From contig NZ_BAABLD010000008.1 of assembly GCF_039544165.1 (NCBI RefSeq), positions 1,178,001 through 1,242,000 of the forward strand: a DNA stretch of 64,000 nucleotides, read 5' to 3'. Of this stretch, positions 20,001 to 26,674 are shown in pieces. The stretch comes from Viridibacterium curvum (GTDB lineage: Bacteria > Pseudomonadota > Gammaproteobacteria > Burkholderiales > Rhodocyclaceae). Each line of letters starts with the position of its first letter. Within the stretch, counting starts at the first letter, position 1. Below the pieces are notes generated by a model, which worked only from the letters and a program-made list of their open reading frames with translations, did no database searches and was not told the DNA's origin. A program made the position numbers and the translations under genes.

Positions 20001-20687
20001 CGGCGCGGGGCGCGCACCGACTGCATTGACCTGACCGGTGTTGCTGCGCGACTGGTTCTCGGCCACGGGCGACACCACGGCCTTCTCGCTCTGTTCGAGT
20101 TTCTGCGCAGCGTTGTCGTGCGTCTGCTCGTTGGCGGAAAGCTTCGCCAGCATGGCGGTGCCACGTGCGAGCACCGGGCGCGCTCTGGCAATGAGGAACA
20201 GCGCAACCTTGCCGCCGACTTCACGCAGCTGCCCCTTGCCCCTGCCACGATTAGCGCCGCGGGCGCTGCCACCCTTCGCACCGCCAGCACGCTTGTCACT
20301 GCCGGTGGCCTTGCCATCCTTCTTGCCGCTCTTGTCAGCAGGTTTGCGCACGTCGGGAATGGGTAGCGGGCCGGGGCCCTTGCCGAGCCTTTGTTTCGCC
20401 GCCTCGGCCTCAGCCTCCAGCTTCGCGGCACTCTCGCGCGTCATGTCGGACGGCAGCTCGATGACCTGGCCGTTGCGCATGCGATAGAAGCGCTCGCCGA
20501 GCAGCTTGTCGATGGCAGAGAGGCGCGCATCACCCGGCGCACTGCCGACCATGCCGGGCGAAGTGCGCGCGCCGCCCATGGTGCTTTGCAGGGTTTGCGT
20601 GGTGGCGGAGGGTGCGGCAGTCGGCCCGGTGACAACCGGCGCCGGGGGCGCTGGGCGGTTGACGAGTTGTGGGCCCTGGGTCTGCAT
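17073..20687 (-). CDS. Large eCIS cargo protein with C-terminal nuclease-like domain, candidate toxin B
   Basis: 1204 residues from ATG 20687. Order: Pro/Ala-rich start; Lys/Gly-rich basic segment (~115-165); long coiled-coil region (~330-640) with many Lys/Glu heptads; hydrophobic/amphipathic middle (~640-960) homologous to candidate toxin A (WLTGSL, FVPGAG and IAAGNIGAA are shared); hydrophilic C-terminus. The last part has YVLGHLLNHRLGGAGDRSDN followed by LTPITFSMNARHYSQVE, the GHL...GG..D..NL.P...N..H pattern of DNA/RNA non-specific (beta-beta-alpha metal) nucleases. No DUF4157 domain is seen. No immunity-like gene follows it. A nuclease effector packaged by the particle is the best reading; nuclease activity is inferred from motif. 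Confidence 0.75.
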   Translation of the reverse strand: MQTQGPQLVNRPAPPAPVVTGPTAAPSATTQTLQSTMGGARTSPGMVGSAPGDARLSAIDKLLGERFYRMRNGQVIELPSDMTRESAAKLEAEAEAAKQRLGKGPGPLPIPDVRKPADKSGKKDGKATGSDKRAGGAKGGSARGANRGRGKGQLREVGGKVALFLIARARPVLARGTAMLAKLSANEQTHDNAAQKLEQSEKAVVSPVAENQSRSNTGQVNAVGARPAPPVDENKGKQTLQQSLRDNVPKNIEDVDNFKRDMKGQHIGADVLKTVQGDKNAVVGTFADMGQTPPPAAPDHTPEALPPMEKAPATPNLQLGANAIAPLQREHTDVSKFTNEADAKLKEEGVTQEQLDMVDSGDLATANKEKKGMADMAAKEPAAIQNFAKQETAKVDADMQQSEKKQRDAMVTRRKGGLGATGEKQRHAKTTLEKKREEVANHINGIHKAAQAKVTKKLADLETQSMKRFDDGNAQATRDFENNVNRDIDAFKDDRYSGMFGWARKAKDWLLGMDELPGVKAIFDRNRAAFVSRIEGLVAQISADNKRVIQECKDELAQARSTIKDYVDKLGPALKQIGQKVAGEVSEQLDALDGFIAKKEEELQQQLADKQQAAIKAIDEKIEKMKEAMSGALAKLGKLLLWAAKKFFTWALSKFGYSLGEIEDIISKGAAVLKAIFTQPIAFVKNLMRAAITGFENFGKNFLKHLKDALFEWLTGSLEGLKLPSVWNLQGIIGVALQMIGVSYTNLRKHLVTEMGEPAVSGLEKTFTLVKTLVTEGPMAAWEQLKSIASEMSEAFVAAVQDFIKMKIIEQAIQWVVSLFVPGAGIVKAIIGIYDTVVFFIQKAKQIAKMVSNFLGSIAEIAAGNIGAAAQAMEDGLARGLSLVINFLAALLRLNGITAKIRDAIQKVRDKVDGVLARVAKWVADKARGLLSRAMGGDPKATPQQRLDQGMAEAYTAVMKYHGKPVGAVVLRPLLAVIRVKHRMTRLDVVLENGKWTIEGEVNPKAKRPTPVEGTGAAGIRSKVHYYTANGNRGATRMLADPIGPDFKEFGSRPSEAGAPPIWEKVNIRRKSDIRLYVLGHLLNHRLGGAGDRSDNLTPITFSMNARHYSQVENFIVDNIGTKSKPRWYRYEVIVNYPSSARTISDADEKKGVVSQEGLLAKSFDCNWQELEEDPDDPGELKNKVGSKKEKVTVDHDIPPYPDT

Positions 20688-20750
20688 GGTGACGTGTTAG
20701 CGACGGAGACAGACGCGGGTGGAACACGGCTCCGCCACGCGATGTGCGAC

Positions 20751-20912
20751 CTCCCCCTTTGCAAAAGGGGGGCGAGGCAGGGAATTGGCAGCGCATTGCT
20801 CTGCCTCTACGCAGCCGGGCTGCCGTGCAAAGCAGCCCGTGGGCAAGAGCGGGATTGGTCTTGTCGTGGCCAGACGAAATCCCCCCCAGCCCCCCTTTTG
20901 CAAAGGGGGGAG
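20751..20912. repeat. Inverted pair of C-rich palindromes between ATPase and cargo gene
   Basis: CTCCCCCTTTGCAAAAGGGG at 20751-20770 (continuing GG) and its reverse-complement copy at 20890-20912 (CCCCCTTTTGCAAAGGGGGG core at 20891-20910) face each other across about 118 nt without an open reading frame of note. The pair fills most of the 294-nt gap between the AAA+ gene and the first cargo gene. Each copy is itself a hairpin, and together they look like the ends of a small non-coding mobile or dispersed element. Confidence 0.75.
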
Positions 20913-20981
20913 CGCGAGTGTGCAGGCTCTGTTCTGCCCGGTTCTCATGGGCGGATCAGAAAGCTTGCTCAAGGCAGGCGC

Positions 20982-22376
20982 TCACAGCGCACGGCCCTCT
21001 TTGTTCAACTCGCGGCGGATGCCTTCTTCCACATCCGATGCGAGGATGGTCGTGTCGGCGCGCGCCAGCGCACGCAGCGCGGCGTAGCGGCTGACGTTCA
21101 TGATGGTGCCGCCCGACAGTTCGTGGCGCTCGGCGAGGCGGGCGAGGTCGAGGCGCGGCTCCAGCGTGGCGCGCGGCGGGAAGGCTTCGCGCCACAGGCG
21201 CAGGCGTTCGGCGCTGCGCGGCAGCGGGAAGTGCACGACGGACTGGAAGCGGCGCAGGAAGGCGTCGTCGATGTTGCCCTTGAGGTTAGTGGCGAGGATC
21301 ACGACGCCGCGGAAATCCTCGATGCGCTGCAGGAGGTAGCTGACCTCCTGGTTGGCATAGCGGTCGTGCGAATCGCTGACCTGGGTACGCTTGCCGAACA
21401 GCGCATCGGCTTCGTCGAAGAACAGGATCCAGCGCCGGTCTTCGGCCTGCTCGAAAATGCGCGCGAGGTTCTTCTCGGTCTCGCCGATGTACTTCGACAC
21501 CACCATCGACAGGTCGACCTTGTAGACCTCGCAGCCGCACAGCTTGCCGAGCAGCGCGGCGGACAGCGTCTTGCCCGTGCCCGGCGGGCCGCAGAACAGA
21601 CTCGTGTAGCCGGGGCGCAGGCGGTGGCCCATGCCCCAGTCGTCGAGCAGGGTGCTGCCATGCTGCAGCCAGTTGCGGATTTCGTCGAGCTGGGCCAGCG
21701 TGGCTTCGGGCAGCACCAGCTCGTCCCAGCGCAGGCCGCTGGTGATGCGGCGCGCGGGGAAGTATTCGTTGAATGCCGGGCGCTCGTCCTGCCCGCGCGT
21801 GATCGTTGCGACAAAGCGCGGCGAGAGTCGCAGTGCGGCGCTGCTGCGCGGCTCGCCCGGTGCGACATGGCTGGTGTAGAGCACGTCAAGGCGCGCGAGG
21901 CGGGCTTCGGGTTCCAGCATGCTGGCGACCTTCAGGCGTTCGGTCAGCAAGTCGCCGGCAAGCAGGAACTGCGCGGTCTCGATGCTGGGGATGAAGCCGC
22001 TGCCTGCCATCGCGTCAGGGCGGCCGGTGTAGCCGCCGAACTCGGTGAAGGGGCGCTGCGTGACGTCGTTGCGCGTCAGCAGCACGTCGAGCAGTTGTGG
22101 GCGCAGATGCGGCACGAGGGCCAGCACGATCAGCAGACGCTCTGCAGCGCTGATGTCGTAGCGCTGCAGGAAGCGCGACCAGCTCGACTGGCTGGCCGAC
22201 AGGTCAGGTGGCGGTGTGCCTTCCTGTGGCAACGGCGGGCTTTGCGACGGGTCGCCGAAGTAGGCCTTGAGGCGCAGTTCCAGCTGGCTGGCAAACCAGT
22301 CGAGTTCGCGTTCGAGGTCCTGGCCGTTAGCGATCAGGGCGTCGGCCAGTCGGTGAAGATCGGTCTGGTCATCCAT
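20982..22376 (-). CDS. eCIS AAA+ ATPase (Afp15-like)
   Basis: 464 residues from ATG 22376. The C-terminal half is an AAA+ module: Walker A CGPPGTGKTLSAALLG, Walker B WILFFDEADALFGKRTQV, sensor ILATNLKGNIDDAFLRRF with arginine-finger region. The N-terminal half (DQTDLHRLADALIANGQDLE...) is the variable domain typical of eCIS ATPases. Afp15 homologues are needed for assembly and sheath/tube stability in Afp and PVC, probably acting as a remodelling factor. The start lies 43 nt inside the tape-measure gene; an earlier in-frame extension is rejected because it reads as the antisense-like low-complexity frame of that gene. Confidence 0.92.
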   Translation of the reverse strand: MDDQTDLHRLADALIANGQDLERELDWFASQLELRLKAYFGDPSQSPPLPQEGTPPPDLSASQSSWSRFLQRYDISAAERLLIVLALVPHLRPQLLDVLLTRNDVTQRPFTEFGGYTGRPDAMAGSGFIPSIETAQFLLAGDLLTERLKVASMLEPEARLARLDVLYTSHVAPGEPRSSAALRLSPRFVATITRGQDERPAFNEYFPARRITSGLRWDELVLPEATLAQLDEIRNWLQHGSTLLDDWGMGHRLRPGYTSLFCGPPGTGKTLSAALLGKLCGCEVYKVDLSMVVSKYIGETEKNLARIFEQAEDRRWILFFDEADALFGKRTQVSDSHDRYANQEVSYLLQRIEDFRGVVILATNLKGNIDDAFLRRFQSVVHFPLPRSAERLRLWREAFPPRATLEPRLDLARLAERHELSGGTIMNVSRYAALRALARADTTILASDVEEGIRRELNKEGRAL

Positions 22377-23920
22377 GGCAGTCTCACGATGCTGATACTC
22401 CATGGCAGCTGGCCGAGGAGCATGTCGAAGGGGCGGGGTTCGGGTTGTAGCTGCCAGCCCTCTTGCGGGCCGTTGCTGATCGGGCGCAGCAGGCCCGTGC
22501 GTTGCAGGAAGGTGGTTTGCAGCCCCTCTGCGCTGGTGCTGCGCAGGGCTGGCCAGTGCGACACCATGGCCGACAGCAGGGCCGCGCACTCGGCCTTGTC
22601 GGTGTCGTCTATCAGGCCAGGCGAGACCGCCAGCGCCGCGTCCGGCGAGAGGCCCAGTAGCGGTTTGATGAAGCCCAGCTCGAATTCGTGGACCTCGTCG
22701 CGACTCCAGGCCAGCCAGTGCAGCAGCGCGGCGGCACGCGGCAGCTTCGCGACGGGAATCTCCTTGTCATCGAGCAGACGGCACTCCAGCAGCAGGCTGG
22801 AGAGGAAGGGGTGCGCCAGCACGAGGCCGGCGCTGGCGACGCGCAGACCGAGTTGTGTGTCGGTGCTGTCTTCATCGCGCGGTAGCGTGGTGGCGATGGC
22901 AAGGGGCGGCAGGTTCTGCGCGGCGTGTGGTGCTTCCGCTTCCGGTAGCGCCGCAGGCATGGCTGCCGCTGCGTTGTCGGGCATGCCTTCGGTGGACTGC
23001 GTTGCCGCGTTTGTCGTCTGTGCGGGGTCATCGCGGCGCGTCGGGTTGGGCGCGCGCACGCTGTCGGCAGCGAGCAAGTGATCGGGGCGCATTGCTAGCG
23101 GTTCGTCGAGCAGGTCGAGCAACACGGCAGGAATGCCGCTGAGGGGCGCAATGAGCGCACGCAGGGCCTGCATGCTGGACGGCGGGCTACCCACCCACAG
23201 CTGCGCCAGCGTGGCGGCTTGCGCCAGCATCAGGCTGTGCGTGGGCACTTCGCTGATCTGCACGCTGCCGAGAAAGGCGTGCAAGGGATAGCGCCAGCGC
23301 AGCACGCTGGCCGCATCGGGTGCGCGGTCAAGCATGGCGGGCACCCACTCGGTTCGCAGGGCCTCGGGTAGTAACTGCAGGAAGCGGAAGAGGAAGGCCA
23401 CGCAGGTGTCGAAGTCTCGCGGCAGGCTGCGTTGCAGTACGCCGGGGCCGCGCAGCCACTGGCTGGCGAGTGGCAGGGCTTCCTGGCGCAGCAGTGCAGC
23501 GAGGTCCGGCGTCGTGTCGCTGACGTCGGTCGGCGCGTCGTACCAGGCGAGGTGGCCGCTCTGCAGGTAGTGCATGACGGTGTTGCGGCGGCCAGCAGCG
23601 CGCTGGATGTGGCGCACGGCACCACCCTCGGGCGAGCGACCGGCGAGTGCGGCTTCGATCTGCTCGCGCAGCAGGGCGGGCAGTTGCTCAGGCAGGTCGG
23701 TCGCCAGGGCCTCGATCTTGCCGAGGCGGATGTGCAGCGTGAGGCGTGGGATGTGGATGATCTCGTCGTCACCGCAGACCGCATCGAAGGCTGCGCTCAT
23801 GGCGGGCAGCAGGCTGTCCTCCAGCGCGCTGCGCAGTTGCGCACGCGCGGCGAAGCCCGCGGCCTTGTCAGGCACGCGAACTTCCCAGCGCTGGCGGCGG
23901 ATGCGGTGCGGCACTGGCAT
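22334..23920 (-). CDS. eCIS tape measure protein (Afp14-like)
   Basis: 528 residues of the contractile-injection-system tape-measure family. The start MPVPHRIRRQRWEVRVPDKA, followed by LEDSLLPAMSAAFD and IIHIPRLTLHIRLGKIE, is the N-terminal signature. Repeated WLAWSRDEV and FLSSLLLECRLL-type segments follow. The protein is thought to set tube length and occupy the lumen. At about 530 residues it is short, implying a short particle if the length rule holds. It ends inside the start of the ATPase gene and begins 5 nt after the 910-residue gene. Confidence 0.88.
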   Translation of the reverse strand: MPVPHRIRRQRWEVRVPDKAAGFAARAQLRSALEDSLLPAMSAAFDAVCGDDEIIHIPRLTLHIRLGKIEALATDLPEQLPALLREQIEAALAGRSPEGGAVRHIQRAAGRRNTVMHYLQSGHLAWYDAPTDVSDTTPDLAALLRQEALPLASQWLRGPGVLQRSLPRDFDTCVAFLFRFLQLLPEALRTEWVPAMLDRAPDAASVLRWRYPLHAFLGSVQISEVPTHSLMLAQAATLAQLWVGSPPSSMQALRALIAPLSGIPAVLLDLLDEPLAMRPDHLLAADSVRAPNPTRRDDPAQTTNAATQSTEGMPDNAAAAMPAALPEAEAPHAAQNLPPLAIATTLPRDEDSTDTQLGLRVASAGLVLAHPFLSSLLLECRLLDDKEIPVAKLPRAAALLHWLAWSRDEVHEFELGFIKPLLGLSPDAALAVSPGLIDDTDKAECAALLSAMVSHWPALRSTSAEGLQTTFLQRTGLLRPISNGPQEGWQLQPEPRPFDMLLGQLPWSISIVRLPWMTRPIFTDWPTP

Positions 23921-23925
23921 GGTTG

Positions 23926-26658
23926 TCAGAATTTAATGCCCACGACATTGGCGACGGCGTGCGCCGCATTGGAGGAGCCCTGCGGCGCGCTGTTCGCGAT
24001 GGTCTGCAGCCCGGCCTGCGCAGTCTTCACGGCGCCATCGTCCTTGACCTTGACGAGCGCGTTGCCCATCTCGGCGACGGCGTTGGCGCCCGGCTGGCCG
24101 GCAGCCATGCTGACGCCGGCATCCACCATGCGCTGGGTGGCATTGGTAACGCCCTTTGCGATCTCCTGTTCGTACTGGACGATCTGCTTCTTGACCGCGG
24201 CCTCCGCCTCCTTGCCCAGCTTGCCGCTGGCAACATCGTTACGCAGCTTGTCGAGCTGGTTGGCCTTGCCCTTGAGGTCTTCAAGCAGGGAGTTGAGCAG
24301 CGAGTCGCCGGTGTCGACAAAGCCGAAGCCCGGATCTTTCACGTTGCCGACGTTGAACTTGCTGACCACTTCGGCGATGGAGCCCAGAGAGTCCTTGAAG
24401 AAGACCTGGTAGTCCTTCTGGATGTTGATTTCCTTGAGCCACTCGTCGCGGATGCCGGTCTTGAGATCGTCGAAGCGCCATTCGATGGGTTTGAGCACCT
24501 TGACACCCTCACGGATGAAATCCGGCACGACCGGCGTCAGCGTCGGCTCGTCGGCTTCGTCCTCGGCGTCTTCGGTCTCACGATAGGGCAGCATGAAGTC
24601 GGCAACAACGGTCGCGCTGTCGTTGTAGACCACCACGAAGGTGCCGCCGCGCAGCACGCCGGCGTAGTGTTCGAGACCGGGGTGGGTTTTGAGATAGTTG
24701 GCGAGCAGTACGCGCTCGTCGGCCTTCTTGTCCTTGTCGTCGATGAGCACGTCAAGCCAGTCCAGCCATTGGCGGTGGTTGTTCGACAGGTGGGTGTCGA
24801 GTGCCGTGATGTAGTCGGTACGCGCAATATCGCCGAACTGACGCTTGAAGTTTGCGGCGGTGACTTGCGCTTCCGAATGGGAAGAGGCCCAGGTGTTATC
24901 GGCGCGGAAGTCGCTGTAGCGCTTCGCGGTCAGTGCCTTGCGCACATTACCGGCCGACTTGGAGAAGGAGCCGTGGGTGTTGGCTGCCTCCGTCGCGCGC
25001 GTGCCCTCGTCGGGGAAGAGCTTTCCCTTGGCGCCTTCCGCCACCTTTTCGCTGAAGGCCTTGCTGAACTCTGTGGCGCGTTCGAGCTGCGTGTCGACTT
25101 CGGCGCGGAACAGTTTGTGGATGCGGTGCAGGTCGTTGTAGCGGATCTTGGGTCGGCGCTTGATCGGGCCGGTGCTGGAGTGCAGCAGCACGGCACGCAC
25201 GGCAAACGGCAGGTTGCGTGCCTTGATTTCGGCTTCGAGCTTGTCCATCACCGTGTCGACGTTCTGGCCGAGGTGGCCCTCGATGCGGAAGAAGTCGTAC
25301 TGGCCGATCTGGCCGGTGAGCGGGGCCTGTGCGGCTGCGCTGGCCCCCAGCGTGGCAGCACGGTAGGCCGTGATGCCGGTATGCGTGCCGCGCTTGCTGC
25401 GCAGCCAGCTCCAGCTGGCGAGGAGGGAGAAGCCGCTGTCGGTCTTCGCGTAGTAGTAGGGAATCGCACGCTCTTCGAGACTCACCAGTTCGCTGCGACC
25501 GGGCGTGACGATGACGGCATCGGCGCCGCTGAGGTTGGCGGGACGCTGGAAGGTGTTGATGAGCACATGCAGCTTCTGCGCGAGGAAGTGCGCATGCGCG
25601 AGGTGCGTGCGCGCGCTGCCCGTCAGCGGCGAGGCGTAGAAGCCGGTGCGCAAGGTGGCCGGGGCCTTGAGTGCACCGAGCAGCAGGTGCTTGGGGAAGG
25701 CCATAAGGTCGGGGCACATCACGCAGTCGTTGTCGAGCAAGGCGTCGCGCAGCGCATTCCAGGTTTCGACGAGGTCCTTGAGGTAGTCGTAGAAATACTG
25801 GATGCCGCTGGTGTTGCTGCTGTAGCTCGTCAGCGTGCTGTTGAGCTGGGCGATCCAGGCCGGGCTGGGGTCGCCGCCGAACAGATCTTGCGTGAGCACG
25901 GGGATCTGTTTGTGCAGTTCATCGACCGCATTGACCAGCGCGTTCTTGATGGTGGTGCAGGCCGTGAGGTAAAGCGATGCCAGGGCGGCGGTGGTAGTCA
26001 GTGCGCCGCTGATCTGCGGGCGGGTGGCGACCAGCACGGGCAGCTGGCTGGCCTTGTCGGTGAGCGAGGAGATCGTGCCGAGCAGCGCCGCTGCATCGGT
26101 CTCGCGCACCAGCAGCATGCGCGGCGTGTGCGTGGCGACAATGCCCAGGTTGTCGCAGTCGGCGGCGCTGCACAGGTCGTGGTCGAGCTCATAGCTCTCC
26201 ATGTACATCACGACGACGTAGCTGTTGAGCGCGGAGGGCAGTGTGGCGAGCGGTTTCTTGAGCACGTCGCTCTCGCCTTCGCGCACCAGCTCGAAGACGG
26301 GCAGCATGGTCTGGTTGGGCGCCACGCCGGTGTAGAAGCGGCTGTAGTAGGGCGCGGTGTTGTCATAGGGCTTGAAGCTGTCGTACAGCGTATCGCTGGC
26401 GAGCATCAGCAGGTCGCCGTCGGTGGTGAGCCCCAGCCCCTTGCTGACGCGCACCTTGCCACCGGTGGCAATGGAGACGCGCAGGCCGCCGACGCAGCCG
26501 ACACCCAGCAGTTCGACACGGGCGAGACGCTCCTGGTCGTCGAAGTAGCTGGCAACGCTGTTGAGCTGCGCTTCGGTGAGGACCTGGTCACGCTCGAAGA
26601 CGCTGTATTCGCTGGTCAGTTTTTCGAGGCTCAGGACTGCTTTGACTGGATCGGCCAT
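23926..26658 (-). CDS. Large eCIS protein of unknown role (between baseplate and tape measure)
   Basis: 910 residues, not recognised as a named Afp family. Visible: an N-terminal part with FDDQERLARVELLGVGCVGG and SKGLGLTTDGDLLML, phrases like those of baseplate/fibre attachment proteins; a central GLEHYAGVLRGGTFVVVYND followed by VVADFMLPYRE; and an Ala/Gly/Lys-rich helical C-terminus (~700-900) with coiled-coil character. It lies where Afp encodes its tail fibre (Afp13), but no fibre-like repeats are seen. It is flanked by gaps of 16 and 5 nt, so it belongs to the operon and is probably structural. Confidence 0.7.
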   Translation of the reverse strand: MADPVKAVLSLEKLTSEYSVFERDQVLTEAQLNSVASYFDDQERLARVELLGVGCVGGLRVSIATGGKVRVSKGLGLTTDGDLLMLASDTLYDSFKPYDNTAPYYSRFYTGVAPNQTMLPVFELVREGESDVLKKPLATLPSALNSYVVVMYMESYELDHDLCSAADCDNLGIVATHTPRMLLVRETDAAALLGTISSLTDKASQLPVLVATRPQISGALTTTAALASLYLTACTTIKNALVNAVDELHKQIPVLTQDLFGGDPSPAWIAQLNSTLTSYSSNTSGIQYFYDYLKDLVETWNALRDALLDNDCVMCPDLMAFPKHLLLGALKAPATLRTGFYASPLTGSARTHLAHAHFLAQKLHVLINTFQRPANLSGADAVIVTPGRSELVSLEERAIPYYYAKTDSGFSLLASWSWLRSKRGTHTGITAYRAATLGASAAAQAPLTGQIGQYDFFRIEGHLGQNVDTVMDKLEAEIKARNLPFAVRAVLLHSSTGPIKRRPKIRYNDLHRIHKLFRAEVDTQLERATEFSKAFSEKVAEGAKGKLFPDEGTRATEAANTHGSFSKSAGNVRKALTAKRYSDFRADNTWASSHSEAQVTAANFKRQFGDIARTDYITALDTHLSNNHRQWLDWLDVLIDDKDKKADERVLLANYLKTHPGLEHYAGVLRGGTFVVVYNDSATVVADFMLPYRETEDAEDEADEPTLTPVVPDFIREGVKVLKPIEWRFDDLKTGIRDEWLKEINIQKDYQVFFKDSLGSIAEVVSKFNVGNVKDPGFGFVDTGDSLLNSLLEDLKGKANQLDKLRNDVASGKLGKEAEAAVKKQIVQYEQEIAKGVTNATQRMVDAGVSMAAGQPGANAVAEMGNALVKVKDDGAVKTAQAGLQTIANSAPQGSSNAAHAVANVVGIKF

Positions 26659-26674
26659 TTTGCTTGCTCCCGTT

